Assembly: GCA_902788865.1 (NCBI GenBank)
Contig: CADALZ010000014.1
Location: 1 to 64,000, forward strand
DNA: 64,000 nt
Direction: 5' to 3'
From: an uncultured Bacteroidales bacterium
GTDB taxonomy: Bacteria; Bacteroidota; Bacteroidia; Bacteroidales; Bacteroidaceae
Of this stretch, positions 31,810-41,586 are shown one piece after another. The number at the start of each line of letters is the position of its first letter. Within the stretch, counting starts at the first letter, position 1. Under the pieces are notes generated by a model. It worked only from the letters and a program-made list of their open reading frames with translations. It had not been told where the DNA came from and searched no databases. The translations under genes were made by a program, and so were the position numbers.

Positions 31810-33819
31810 TTATTCAGATTTCTTTTTCAGTACCACGGCCGAGCGAGCGGGAATGTAGATTTTCATCCAGCCTTTATGGTCGCGGGCATAGAGCGGATCA
31901 CTGATGGTGAAGTGCTCCACGGTATCATCAGTGAGGCCATTGCCTCCAAAGGCAGGAGAGTCGGTATTGAGCACTACTTGGTAGCATCCCTCAGGCACGA
32001 TGAAACCATAGTCGGTGAAAGAGCGATTAGGACTGAAGTTGAAGATAAACAGCAAATCCTTGCGCATGAAAGCCAACACCTGGTCGCCATCGTTGTGCCA
32101 GATCTCCACCACCTTTGACGCTTGAATCTTCTTCACGCTCTTCAGTACGCTGAGCATGGCAGCATCAAAATCGCCTAAATAGTGATAGCAAAGGTTGTGG
32201 TTATCCACCAAATCCCACTGACGACGAGCATACTTGTAGCTCCAGCCATTGCCCTCACGCGGGAAGTCTATCCACTCAGGATGTCCGAATTCATTGCCCA
32301 TAAAGTTGAGGTATCCACCATTGATGGTGCTGGCGGTGAGCAGTCGTATCATCTTATGCAGAGCAATGCCGCGATGCACTGTGTAGTTCTCATCGCCCTT
32401 CTGGAAATGCCAGTACATATCGGCATCTATGAGGCGGAAGATAATGGTCTTGTCGCCCACTAATGCTTGATCGTGGCTCTCGGCGTAAGAGATGGTTTTC
32501 TCATCTTCACGACGGTTGGTCACCTCCCAGAACATGGAGCTTGGTTTCCAGTCTTCATCTATCTTCTCTTTGATGGTCTTTATCCAGTAGTCGGGTATGT
32601 TCATAGCCATGCGGTAGTCGAATCCATAGCCACCATCCTCAAACTTAGCTGCCAATCCCGGCATGCCAGACACCTCTTCGGCGATGGTGATGGCACGAGG
32701 GTTCACCTCATGTATCAGCTTATTAGCCAAGGTCAGATAGCAGATGGCATTGTCGTCTTCATGGCCATTGAAGTAATCCTGATACCCCATGAATGCCTCT
32801 CCAAGTCCATGGCTATAGTAAAGCATGGAAGTCACGCCATCGAAGCGGAAACCATCGAAGAGAAACTCTTCCATCCAATATTTGCAGTTGGAAAGCAAGA
32901 AGTGCATCACATCATTCTTACCATAGTCGAAGCAGAGCGAATCCCATGCCGGATGTTCATGGCGGTCGCCAGGATAGAAGAACTGATTAGGATCACCAGC
33001 AAAGTTGCCAAGGCCTTCCACTTCGTTTTTCACGGCGTGAGAGTGCACGATGTCCATGATGACCGTCAGCCCCATTTGGTGAGCCGTATCGATGAGCTCT
33101 TTCAGTTCGTCGGGCGTACCGAAACGTGAAGAAGGCGCGAAGAAACTACTTACATGATAGCCGAAGCTGCCATAGTAGGGATGCTCCTGAATGGCCATGA
33201 TCTGTATGCAGTTGTACCCATCTTTCACCACACGTGGAAGCACTTTCTCCTGAAACTCACGATAGGTGCCCACCTTCTCTTCTTGCTGTGCCATGCCTAT
33301 GTGGCATTCATAGATCAGCAGTGGATCGGTGCAAGGCTTGAAGGTGCGTTTCTTGAACTTATAAGGATTTTCAGGTGCCCATACTTGAGCGCTGAATATT
33401 TTGGTAGTATCATCTTGCACCACACGGTTGACCCATGCAGGGATGCGTTCTCCCTCGCCACCATCCCAGTGGATGCGCAGTTTGTAGAGATCGCCATGAT
33501 GCAGCGCTTTGGCAGGAAGTTTAAGCTCCCAGTTGCCATCCTTCAAAGGCTTCATGCGATATTTAGGCACCTCCTTCCAGTCGTTGAACGTACCTATCAC
33601 ATAGATATCCGTAGCATTGGGAGCCCATTCACGCAGCACCCATCCCTTCTCTGTTTGGTGAAGACCGAAGTATAGGTGTCCGGTAGCGAAGTCGCTAAGG
33701 CTGATTTTTCCATTGCGTGTGAGTTCTTTTTCTTTCTCCACAGCATGCTGATGGCGTCCGTTGATGGCATCGGCAAAGGGTTCCAGCCACTTGTCATTCT
33801 TTATCAGTTTCAGTGTCAT
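31810..33819 (-). CDS. glgB: 1,4-alpha-glucan branching enzyme
   Basis: 669 residues of GH13 with an N-terminal CBM48 (GWVLREWAPNATDIYVIG). The GH13 regions are DIVHSHAVKN, GFRFDGVTSM (nucleophile Asp), ITIAEEVSGMPG (acid Glu) and YAESHDQALVG. It is of the eukaryote-like GlgB type common in Bacteroidetes. It creates alpha-1,6 branches in glycogen. It lies 48 bases downstream of the DUF2461 gene on the same strand. Confidence 0.96.
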   Translation of the reverse strand: MTLKLIKNDKWLEPFADAINGRHQHAVEKEKELTRNGKISLSDFATGHLYFGLHQTEKGWVLREWAPNATDIYVIGTFNDWKEVPKYRMKPLKDGNWELKLPAKALHHGDLYKLRIHWDGGEGERIPAWVNRVVQDDTTKIFSAQVWAPENPYKFKKRTFKPCTDPLLIYECHIGMAQQEEKVGTYREFQEKVLPRVVKDGYNCIQIMAIQEHPYYGSFGYHVSSFFAPSSRFGTPDELKELIDTAHQMGLTVIMDIVHSHAVKNEVEGLGNFAGDPNQFFYPGDRHEHPAWDSLCFDYGKNDVMHFLLSNCKYWMEEFLFDGFRFDGVTSMLYYSHGLGEAFMGYQDYFNGHEDDNAICYLTLANKLIHEVNPRAITIAEEVSGMPGLAAKFEDGGYGFDYRMAMNIPDYWIKTIKEKIDEDWKPSSMFWEVTNRREDEKTISYAESHDQALVGDKTIIFRLIDADMYWHFQKGDENYTVHRGIALHKMIRLLTASTINGGYLNFMGNEFGHPEWIDFPREGNGWSYKYARRQWDLVDNHNLCYHYLGDFDAAMLSVLKSVKKIQASKVVEIWHNDGDQVLAFMRKDLLFIFNFSPNRSFTDYGFIVPEGCYQVVLNTDSPAFGGNGLTDDTVEHFTISDPLYARDHKGWMKIYIPARSAVVLKKKSE

Positions 33820-33867
33820 AATATTATGAATTATTAATTATCAATTTTCAATTCTCAATTCTCAATT

Positions 33868-34533
33868 TCAAACAAACTCGTCGATCGTATAGTTCAGGAA
33901 GTCGTGATACGGCTTCATGGCTTCAAACGCCTTTACCGTCTGATCTATGAAGTCGGGTTCACTGAAGAAACTATCGGGGACGCTGCGCCAAATGATATAA
34001 TCCTTCGGCTGCAGATACTCCATGTATGGGAAATCCTTTGGGAAACCTTTGGGAGCCGTCTTCAGTCGTTCCATGCCGATAGTGGGGAAGTTGCTACGGA
34101 AGGTAGGTTCGGTGACAATGTCTTTAAACTCATCGATATTGTCGACGATAGACTGCCGTAAGGCTCTGAGCATTTCTGTAGTGGGGCACCATCCGCCACC
34201 AGCTATCATGCAGTTGCCAGGTTCAAAGTGCAGATAGTAGCCACAGTGGAGCGACTTCTTTCCTTTGGGATTCACAAAGATGCCTATGTGGTTCTTATAA
34301 GGCGATTTATCCTTGCTGAAGCGTATGTCACGATAGATGCGATACATGCAGTCTTTAGGCTCCAGACGCATCACTGCTGGTTCAAAGAAAGAGATGCGTG
34401 CTATGAGGATGCTCGCCAGCGCTTCTACCTCACTCACCACAGCATCGTAGGTCTCTCGGTGAGCCTTGAACCATTCACGGTTATTGTTGGCCGCCAATTT
34501 CTTCAGAAAATCGAAGATAAGGTCTGCTTTCAT
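33868..34533 (-). CDS. DUF2461 family protein
   Basis: 221 residues with the family patterns NNREWFKAHRETYD, YRIYRDIRFSKDKSPYKNHIG and GYYLHFEPGNCMIAGG. The function is unknown; it is a single soluble domain without a signal peptide. It probably leads a transcript into glgB. Confidence 0.88.
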   Translation of the reverse strand: MKADLIFDFLKKLAANNNREWFKAHRETYDAVVSEVEALASILIARISFFEPAVMRLEPKDCMYRIYRDIRFSKDKSPYKNHIGIFVNPKGKKSLHCGYYLHFEPGNCMIAGGGWCPTTEMLRALRQSIVDNIDEFKDIVTEPTFRSNFPTIGMERLKTAPKGFPKDFPYMEYLQPKDYIIWRSVPDSFFSEPDFIDQTVKAFEAMKPYHDFLNYTIDEFV

Positions 34534-34555
34534 TTCGATTGGGTTTTATTTTCTG

Positions 34556-34563
34556 CGAAGATA
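34556..34563 (-). promoter_or_regulatory. -7 box of the DUF2461-glgB transcript
   Basis: TATCTTCG on the minus strand, 22 bases before the DUF2461 start. Confidence 0.45.
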
Positions 34564-34624
34564 ATCATTTTTTTGAAAAGTATAGAGATATACGTATAAT
34601 CTTTTTTAAATCTCTATCTGTGAT

Positions 34625-34657
34625 TTTGCTTAGTTCGGTTTTTTATCATTATCTTTG
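34625..34657 (+). promoter_or_regulatory. Promoter of ftsK
   Basis: TTTG (34625-34628), 21 bases, TATCTTTG (34650-34657), 17 bases before the ftsK start. Confidence 0.75.
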
Positions 34658-34674
34658 CACTAAAATCTGACGAG

Positions 34675-37101
34675 ATGAAAAGTTCAATGAAAAATAGTAA
34701 TACGAAACTAAATAACGAACCATCGCAGTTGAAGACGGGGTTCAAGGAAACCCTCACTTTCATGAAAAGTGATGGGGTGCATTTCTTTATCGGACTGGTG
34801 TTCGTGTTTTTTGCCCTTTTCCTGCTCTTAGCATTTACCTCTTATTTCTTTAACGGTGCGGCAGATCAGAGTTTGGTGGAAAACGCCACGGTAGAAGAAC
34901 TGGCTTCTGTGGATAATGGCATTCAGAATGATGGCGGCTCCATAGGGGCACGGTTGGCACACTATTTCATCAACAACCTCTTCGGTGTGCCTTCATACTT
35001 CATCGTGGTATTCCTCATGGTGGTAGGCCTGAAACTGATGCGTGTGCATAAGTTCCGTCTGTGGAAATGGTTCATCTTATGCATGCTGTTCATGTATTGG
35101 GGCTCTGTGTTCTTGAGCTTCATCTTCCAGCATGTCTATAAGGATTCGTTCTTCTATTTAGGAGGATTGCATGGCTATAATGTATCACGATGGTTGGAGT
35201 CGCAAGTAGGTGCCACAGGCTTATTCCTGCTTTTGGTTCTTGTGGCTTTATGCTTCCTTATCTACTTCAGCTCTAAGACGGTGACTTACCTGCGAAACCT
35301 CTTTACGCTGAGCTTCTTGAAGCGAAAGAAGGACGGCGAAGGAGGTGAAGACATAAAGGCCGAAGAACCAATAGAGGCACTGAAAACGGACATCTCAGAG
35401 CCAGTGGAAGAAGAGGAACCTCAGGATGTGACCATAGATCTCTCTCTGGATGACGTGAAGACAGAAGAGCCTAAGCATGAGGAGGTGGATCTGAAGATAG
35501 AGACGGCAGGGGCGACTGAGAACGAGGAAAAAGATCCTGACTTCAAGGTGGAGGTCATGGAAGAAGAGGAGCGTGCAGGAACTGCCAATCTGGAGCCTTA
35601 TGATCCGCGACTGGATCTGCAGCACTATAAGTTCCCTACACTCAGTTTGCTGAAGGAATTTGCCGACGAAGGGCCGTCTATCGACATGGATGAGCAGAAT
35701 GCCAATAAAGACCGCATCGTGGAGACGCTCCGTAGCTTTGGCGTAGAGATAAACAGCATCAAGGCTACCGTAGGCCCTACAGTGACCCTCTATGAGATCA
35801 CTCCTGCTCAAGGTGTACGCATTAATAAGATTCGTAATCTGGAAGATGATATCGCTCTGACGCTTTCTGCGCTTGGCGTGCGTATCATCGCTCCTATACC
35901 TGGCAAGGGAACCATCGGTATCGAGGTGCCTAACAAGAATCCGAAGATAGTATCCGGACAGAGTGTGATAGGTAGCAAGAAGTTCCAAGAAGCGAAGATG
36001 GAGTTGCCGCTGGCCTTAGGAAAAACCATCAGCAATGAGGTCTTTATGATAGACCTTGCTAAGATGCCTCACGTACTGGTTGCTGGTGCTACGGGACAAG
36101 GTAAGTCTGTAGGACTGAATGCCATGATCACCTCTCTGCTCTACAAGAAGCATCCGGCAGAACTGAAGTTCGTACTGGTAGATCCTAAGAAACTGGAATT
36201 CAGCATCTATGCCATGATAGAGAATCATTTCATTGCCGAATTGCCAGAAAGCACAGAGCCCATCGTGACAGATGTGAATAAGGTGGTGCAGACGCTGAAT
36301 TCTGTCTGCAAGGAGATGGATACGCGCTACGATCTTATGAAGCTGGCAGGTGTGCGAAATATCAAGGAATACAATGAGAAGTTCATAAATCGTCGATTGA
36401 ATCCGGAGAAGGGACATCGCTATATGCCATACATTGTAGTGGTGATTGATGAGTTTGGTGACCTGATAATGACGGCGGGTAGGGAAGTGGAACTTCCTAT
36501 TGCACGTATCGCACAGTTGGCACGTGCAGCAGGTATCCACATGATTATTGCTACACAACGTCCTACAACCAACATCATCACGGGTACCATCAAGGCCAAC
36601 TTCCCTGCACGTATTGCGTTCCGTGTGGCTTCTATGATAGACTCACGTACCATTCTCGATCGTCCGGGTGCCAACCAACTGATAGGTCGTGGTGATATGC
36701 TCTTCTTGCAAGGTTCGGAACCAGTACGTGTGCAGTGTGCGTTTATCGATACACCAGAGGTTAGCGAGATCACACAGTTTATTGCCAAGCAGCAGGGCTA
36801 TCCTTCTCCGTTCTATCTTCCAGAACCCGACCAACCCGAAGAGAACGGTGGCATGGGCGATGTGGACATGGAGCGTCTGGATCCACTCTTCGAGGATGCA
36901 GCACGTCTGATAGTCGTTCATCAGCAAGGCTCTACATCACTGATTCAGCGCAAGTTTTCCATCGGATATAATCGTGCCGGAAGACTCATGGATCAGTTGG
37001 AGCGTGCTGGCATTGTCGGTCCTGCACAAGGCGCTAAGCCGCGTGAAGTCTTAATCAGCGACGAGATGTCTTTGGAAAATACATTGGCTCAATATAAATA
37101 G
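34675..37101 (+). CDS. ftsK: DNA translocase FtsK/SpoIIIE
   Basis: 808 residues. Four N-terminal transmembrane helices (about 30-200) are followed by an acidic linker (about 215-300), then the motor: Walker A GATGQGKSVGLN, Walker B VVVIDEFGDL and the QRPTTNIITG segment. The C-terminal winged-helix gamma domain starts near residue 740 (LIQRKFSIGYNRAGRLMDQLE) and reads polarity sequences. It pumps chromosome ends through the closing septum. Six bases precede the lolA-like gene. Confidence 0.96.
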   Translation: MKSSMKNSNTKLNNEPSQLKTGFKETLTFMKSDGVHFFIGLVFVFFALFLLLAFTSYFFNGAADQSLVENATVEELASVDNGIQNDGGSIGARLAHYFINNLFGVPSYFIVVFLMVVGLKLMRVHKFRLWKWFILCMLFMYWGSVFLSFIFQHVYKDSFFYLGGLHGYNVSRWLESQVGATGLFLLLVLVALCFLIYFSSKTVTYLRNLFTLSFLKRKKDGEGGEDIKAEEPIEALKTDISEPVEEEEPQDVTIDLSLDDVKTEEPKHEEVDLKIETAGATENEEKDPDFKVEVMEEEERAGTANLEPYDPRLDLQHYKFPTLSLLKEFADEGPSIDMDEQNANKDRIVETLRSFGVEINSIKATVGPTVTLYEITPAQGVRINKIRNLEDDIALTLSALGVRIIAPIPGKGTIGIEVPNKNPKIVSGQSVIGSKKFQEAKMELPLALGKTISNEVFMIDLAKMPHVLVAGATGQGKSVGLNAMITSLLYKKHPAELKFVLVDPKKLEFSIYAMIENHFIAELPESTEPIVTDVNKVVQTLNSVCKEMDTRYDLMKLAGVRNIKEYNEKFINRRLNPEKGHRYMPYIVVVIDEFGDLIMTAGREVELPIARIAQLARAAGIHMIIATQRPTTNIITGTIKANFPARIAFRVASMIDSRTILDRPGANQLIGRGDMLFLQGSEPVRVQCAFIDTPEVSEITQFIAKQQGYPSPFYLPEPDQPEENGGMGDVDMERLDPLFEDAARLIVVHQQGSTSLIQRKFSIGYNRAGRLMDQLERAGIVGPAQGAKPREVLISDEMSLENTLAQYK

Positions 37102-37107
37102 AATAAG

Positions 37108-37740
37108 GTGATGAAAAGATACAATAGATTCGCAGCGGTGCTTATGGCACTGATAGCACTGTTTCCACTAAGCTTGCTGGCTCAAGATGAGGCTACTGCC
37201 TTGTTGGAACGCACGGCAGAGGCCATTCGCTCATCAGAGGGCATTAAGGCCAGCTTTGCCATTCAGGCACAAGGGGTAGAGACAGAAGGCACCATCTTTC
37301 TGAAAGGCACTAAGTTTAAGTTGGAAACAGAAGGTGTGAAGACTTGGTTTGATGGCACCACACAGTGGACTCTGGTGGAAGAGAACGAAGAAGTGAATAT
37401 TTCTGAACCTACGGCAGAAGAGCTGCAGAGCATCAATCCGTATGCTTGGCTTTCACTCTATAAAGAAGGTTATAAGGTGCGCTTTGGCAGTGGGGCTAAT
37501 GAGGGTGAACGTTCTATCGTGATGACCACCACGAAATCGCGTCTCGATATGCAGAGCATTGTGCTCACGGTGAATGAGCGCACACTGGCACCTGTACGTC
37601 TGAGCATGGCGGGTAGGGGAGGAAAAGATGTAGCTGTGATATTCATCCAGTCGTATGATGACAAGCAGCACTACGATGATGCCCTCTTCACCTATCCCGA
37701 GAGCCAATATCCCGATGTGGAGGTGGTGGATCTGAGGTAG
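37108..37740 (+). CDS. LolA-like outer-membrane lipoprotein carrier protein
   Basis: 210 residues with a signal peptide (MALIALFPLSLLA, cleavage near QDE). The LolA pattern follows: LLERTAEAIRSSEGIKASF, GTIFLKGTKFKLET and TWFDGTTQW. It should carry lipoproteins across the periplasm. An ftsK-lolA-trxB order is familiar in Bacteroidetes. Confidence 0.88.
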   Translation: MMKRYNRFAAVLMALIALFPLSLLAQDEATALLERTAEAIRSSEGIKASFAIQAQGVETEGTIFLKGTKFKLETEGVKTWFDGTTQWTLVEENEEVNISEPTAEELQSINPYAWLSLYKEGYKVRFGSGANEGERSIVMTTTKSRLDMQSIVLTVNERTLAPVRLSMAGRGGKDVAVIFIQSYDDKQHYDDALFTYPESQYPDVEVVDLR

Positions 37741-37793
37741 AATTATAGAATTATAAGATTAAAAGATTATAAAATTATAAAATCAATTTTTTG

Positions 37794-38729
37794 ATGGAAA
37801 CCGAGAAAGTAAGATTGCTCATTATTGGCTCTGGACCAGCAGGATATACAGCTGCTATCTATGCTGGACGTGCCAATCTGTCTCCTGTGCTCTATGCGGG
37901 CTTGCAACCAGGCGGACAGCTTACCACAACTACGATTGTAGAGAACTTCCCTGGACATCCTCAGGGAATAGATGCTAACCAACTTATGGAAGACATGCGT
38001 CAGCAGGCAGCCAACTTCGGTGCTGATATACGCAATGGTGTGGCTACGAAGGCAGACCTCAGTGTTCGTCCGTTTAAGATCACTATCGATGACGAAAAGC
38101 TGATAGAGGCCGATGCCTTGATTATAGCCACTGGTGCTGCTGCTCGTTATTTGGGCTTAGAAGATGAGAAGAAATATGCAGGTATGGGTGTGAGTGCATG
38201 TGCCACATGCGATGGATTCTTCTATCGCAAAAAGGTGGTGGCAGTAGTAGGTGGTGGTGATACCGCTTGTGAGGAAGCTTCCTATCTGGCCAGTTTGGCA
38301 AAGAAAGTTTACCTCATTGTGCGAAAGCCTTTCCTGCGTGCCTCGAAGATCATGCAGGAGCGTGTGATGCAGAATGAGAAGATTGAGGTTCTCTTTGAGC
38401 ATAATGCAGAGGGACTTTATGGCGAGAACGGCGTAGAGGGCGTACATCTGGTGAAACGCTTGGGAGAAGCCGATGAAAGTCACTACGATCTTCCTATCGA
38501 CGGTTTCTTCTTGGCCATTGGTCATAAGCCCAGCTCCGATATCTTCAAGGATTATCTGGAAGTAGATAAGGCTGGCTACATCGTGACAGAGGGTGCCACG
38601 CCACGTACCAATATCCCAGGTGTCTTTGCTGCAGGCGATGTGGCAGATCCACACTACCGTCAGGCCATCACTGCAGCAGCGAGTGGTTGTAAGGCTGCTA
38701 TAGAAGCAGAACGCTTTTTAATGAAGTAA
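37794..38729 (+). CDS. trxB: Thioredoxin-disulfide reductase
   Basis: 311 residues from the ATG at 37794 (the TTG just before it is less likely). FAD motif GSGPAGYTAA at 13-22; redox centre C136-A-T-C139; NADPH motif GGGDTACEEA; C-terminal FAAGDVADPHYRQ. It reduces thioredoxin with NADPH and is the low-molecular-weight form. Confidence 0.95.
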   Translation: METEKVRLLIIGSGPAGYTAAIYAGRANLSPVLYAGLQPGGQLTTTTIVENFPGHPQGIDANQLMEDMRQQAANFGADIRNGVATKADLSVRPFKITIDDEKLIEADALIIATGAAARYLGLEDEKKYAGMGVSACATCDGFFYRKKVVAVVGGGDTACEEASYLASLAKKVYLIVRKPFLRASKIMQERVMQNEKIEVLFEHNAEGLYGENGVEGVHLVKRLGEADESHYDLPIDGFFLAIGHKPSSDIFKDYLEVDKAGYIVTEGATPRTNIPGVFAAGDVADPHYRQAITAAASGCKAAIEAERFLMK

Positions 38730-38736
38730 TTTATTC

Positions 38737-39346
38737 TTTTCTTCGCCTTGTCGCGAAGAAAAGAACCAAAAGAAGAGACACCGACTGCACTTCCGCAGCT
38801 AAAAATCAGGGACTTTTACCTAAGCGCCGCAAGACATCTCCTTCGGAGATTTTGCGGTGCGGCGCTTTTAACGGTAAAAATCCCTGATTTTCTTTACGCT
38901 GCTCCAGTGAGGTCGGAATCTCTTTTTAACGGATAGTTGATGCTGGGCAATGATTAATGGATGGTGAAGAGAGTTGTGTGTTATCCATAAAAGTTCGTTC
39001 ATCGCACCTGTTTTGGGAGCAGGGGGTCCTGAGTTTTGAATTCGTGGAAATAGCAAAAACCAACGAGCGAAGCGATGTTGCGTTAAAGACTCCGTCCTCA
39101 CATCTGTAGCGTGAAGAAAATCAGGAAAGTTTTCCGTTAAAAAGCGAGGGCTGTTTGAGCAAGCACAACTTGCGAGTTTTCGCGCTTTAGGCAAACATCG
39201 TGCAAATGAGAGCAGAGCCAAGCTAGCTTGAGCTATGCCGAATGCAGCCGATGTTCATGCCAGTAAAACGTGAGTGATTTTTAGCGGAAGATGTGCAGAC
39301 GGCGGCGCTTCTTTTGATTCTTTTCTTCGAGCTGTAGCGAAGAAAA
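38737..39346. repeat. About 600-bp inverted-repeat element downstream of trxB
   Basis: Imperfect inverted ends of about 50 bases (38754-38804 and 39279-39329) contain CTGCACTTCCGCAGCTAAAA on one side and its diverged complement on the other. Each end carries a hairpin of CTTTTCTTCG and CGAAGAAAAG (38737-38764; 39319-39346), which could serve as terminators. The interior has GCGCCGCAAG and GCGGCGCTT arms but no credible gene. A related element is at 45781-46046. Confidence 0.7.
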
Positions 39347-39408
39347 GAATAAGAAAGCATTAAGAAACAAAGATTGATGAAGAGAAGCAAAAAAAAGCAG
39401 AATCAGGA

Positions 39409-40110
39409 TTATCCGATTCTGCTTATTTTTTTCAGCTTCTCTTCATCAATAAGTTTTATCTTCCTGCCATCAATAGCGATCAGCTTTTCTGCAGCAAACT
39501 GCGAGAGTGTTCGTATTGCATTAGATGTCGTCATATTCGACAGATTGGCCAAATCTTCACGAGAGAGGTAGATGCTCAGCGTGAAGCCATCTTCCTCTAC
39601 GCCATAGCTATCCCTCAGAAGGAGCAACGATTCTGCCAATCTACCACGGATGTGCTTCTGTGTGAGATTCACCGTGCGTTGGTCAGCGACGTCAAGTCCG
39701 TGAGAGAGACGCTCTATGATGAAGTAAGCCAACTGGTTGTTTTGCTTCACCACGGCATTCAGTATGTGCAGCGGAATCTGGCAAATCACCGAAGGCTCCA
39801 CTGTAGTAGCTGTGCAGATATAGTCTTTATGGGAGAAATAGGCATGATAGCCGAAATATTCTACAGGCTTATAGAGTCTGATGATCTGATTTCTGCCGCC
39901 TACACCCTCCTTGTAGATCTTCACCTTGCCAGCAAGCAGGCACATCATGTGCGTAGGCGTTTCACCTTCTATATAAATATGCTCATTCTTCTTGTAGTTC
40001 TGAATGGTGATATGTTCAGATAATAGGACGCGCTGCTCCTCACTCAGAGGAGTCCATAAGTCACATAGCAAACTTGGAATGTCTGCATTTGTAGGAGTAA
40101 TTTTAACCAT
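39409..40110 (-). CDS. Crp/Fnr-family transcription regulator
   Basis: 233 residues. The N-terminal cyclic-nucleotide-type domain includes NEHIYIEGETPTHMMCLLAGKVKIY, given here across two motifs, and the C-terminal winged helix includes LSREDLANLSNMTTSNAIRTL. There is no N-terminal cysteine cluster, so it is not an oxygen-sensing Fnr with an iron-sulfur centre. Ligand and targets are unknown. Confidence 0.9.
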   Translation of the reverse strand: MVKITPTNADIPSLLCDLWTPLSEEQRVLLSEHITIQNYKKNEHIYIEGETPTHMMCLLAGKVKIYKEGVGGRNQIIRLYKPVEYFGYHAYFSHKDYICTATTVEPSVICQIPLHILNAVVKQNNQLAYFIIERLSHGLDVADQRTVNLTQKHIRGRLAESLLLLRDSYGVEEDGFTLSIYLSREDLANLSNMTTSNAIRTLSQFAAEKLIAIDGRKIKLIDEEKLKKISRIG

Positions 40111-40150
40111 CTTTCTACCTATTACCTATAAACTTTTCACTTTTGTTTTG

Positions 40151-40158
40151 CAAAAATA
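40151..40158 (-). promoter_or_regulatory. -7 box of the Crp-family gene
   Basis: TATTTTTG on the minus strand, 40 bases before the start. Confidence 0.5.
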
Positions 40159-40264
40159 GTAATTATTATTAAATGTGTTACGTTTTTATCGATTATTTTT
40201 CATTTCCCGCTACATTTCCACCGAAAAAGTATCTAAAGGTGCGCACAGATAAAGAAAGATTTCA

Positions 40265-40272
40265 TACCTTTG
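40265..40272 (+). promoter_or_regulatory. -7 box of the cytidylate kinase-like gene
   Basis: TACCTTTG on the plus strand, 25 bases before the ATG at 40298. Confidence 0.5.
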
Positions 40273-40297
40273 CAAAGAAGTATTACAAAAGTCAGTT

Positions 40298-40924
40298 ATG
40301 GATAAATTTGTCATCACTATCAACCGCCAATTTGGCTCTGGAGGCCATGAGGTGGGCGATTTGCTCGCTAAGCGCCTCGGCGTTAAGATCATCGATAAGG
40401 AAGTGGCACAGGCCATTGCCCAGAAGTTTGAAATGACTCAGGAAGAGTTCGACAAGATAGACTACCGCAAGCCCAGTTGGTGGGAAGAGTTCACTATGTT
40501 CTATAGCCCCTTTGCTGCTATGGGAAGCCAGCGTACTACGGTAGATAAGGCTGTGACCTCTCGTCAGATGTATTTGGAGCAGACGGCCTTGCTGAAGAAA
40601 CTGGCCGAGGAGGAGTCATGCATCGTCATCGGACGCTGTGCCTTCCACATCTTCAAGGACCATCCACACTGCGTACGCATCTTCGTGCATGGCAGTGAGG
40701 AACGCCGTCTGAAGCACGCTATGGAGTATTTCAAGGTGGATGAGGAGGAAGCCCGCAGGATGATGGAGGATACCGATAAGAAACGCTATGATTATATCAA
40801 GAAATATACCGGTACCAGCGGTTTCGACTTGCGCAACTATGACTTCTGTTTCAATGCCGATGTGCTGAGCATCGAAGAGATGGCCGACATTGTCTATAAT
40901 TACATCACACGTGAGAAAGCCTGA
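40298..40924 (+). CDS. Cytidylate kinase-like family protein
   Basis: 208 residues of the AAK6/Cmk-like group. ITINRQFGSGGHEVGDLLAKRLG is the P-loop region (split motif FGSGGHEVG), with a lid-like GRCAFHIF and VHGSEERRLKHAMEYF. It differs from canonical Cmk and is common in gut Firmicutes and Bacteroidetes. It probably phosphorylates a nucleotide, but the substrate is not established. It is followed by an overlapping HD gene. Confidence 0.86.
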   Translation: MDKFVITINRQFGSGGHEVGDLLAKRLGVKIIDKEVAQAIAQKFEMTQEEFDKIDYRKPSWWEEFTMFYSPFAAMGSQRTTVDKAVTSRQMYLEQTALLKKLAEEESCIVIGRCAFHIFKDHPHCVRIFVHGSEERRLKHAMEYFKVDEEEARRMMEDTDKKRYDYIKKYTGTSGFDLRNYDFCFNADVLSIEEMADIVYNYITREKA

Positions 40925-41543
40925 TGCCTCATTGGTACGCTATGTAGAGGCCGAAATCATACCTCGCTATGCTACGTTCGACAAGGCGCATCAAGTGAGC
41001 CATGTGCAGACGGTCATTTCCCAGAGCTTAGAGTTGGCCACTCACTATCCTGCACTCAATGTAGATATGGTCTATGCCATTGCAGCTTATCATGATACAG
41101 GTTTGGTGGAGGGTAGGGAGTTCCATCATATTGCTTCTGGACGCATCTTGATGTCCGATCAGGCTCTACGCAGGTGGTTTTCTGAAGCAGAGTTGCTCTT
41201 GATGAAGGAAGCTGTGGAAGATCATCGGGCTTCTTCAGACCATGAACCTCGCAGTCTTTACGGGCGCATTGTGGCAGAAGCTGATAGACAGATAGAAGTT
41301 GATGTGGTACTCAGGCGCACCGTGCAGTATGGCTTAAAGCATTATCCTGAGTTCGACAAAGAGGGCCAATACCAGCGCATGTGCGAGCATTTGCATGAGA
41401 AGTATGCCGAAGGGGGCTATCTGAAACTATGGATACCACAGTCACGCAACGCAGAAAATCTGAAGCGACTGCGAGCTGTGATATCAGATGAGACACAGCT
41501 TTATCACACTTTCTGCCAGATTTATGAGGAAGAAACAAAATAA
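40911..41543 (+). CDS. HD-domain phosphohydrolase
   Basis: About 210 residues from the GTG at 40911 (RKPDASLVRYVEAEI). A TTG at 40890 is also in frame and would overlap the previous gene more. The metal motif runs HQVSHVQTV, YHDTGL, REFHHIASG, VEDHRAS. HD proteins hydrolyse phosphate esters of nucleotides or metabolites; the substrate is unknown. The overlap with the cytidylate kinase-like gene suggests related nucleotide metabolism. Confidence 0.83.
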   Translation: MRKPDASLVRYVEAEIIPRYATFDKAHQVSHVQTVISQSLELATHYPALNVDMVYAIAAYHDTGLVEGREFHHIASGRILMSDQALRRWFSEAELLLMKEAVEDHRASSDHEPRSLYGRIVAEADRQIEVDVVLRRTVQYGLKHYPEFDKEGQYQRMCEHLHEKYAEGGYLKLWIPQSRNAENLKRLRAVISDETQLYHTFCQIYEEETK

Positions 41544-41548
41544 ATGAG

Positions 41549-41556
41549 TATTTTTG
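41549..41556 (+). promoter_or_regulatory. -7 box of glyA
   Basis: TATTTTTG, 30 bases before the glyA ATG. Confidence 0.5.
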
Positions 41557-41586
41557 CATCGCAAATTAAACAAAATATCTAAAAGT

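Noticed and set aside
38748..39221. Short open frames in the region downstream of trxB
   Set aside because: They cross the inverted-repeat ends and have no homologous look; the region is better explained as a repeat element.
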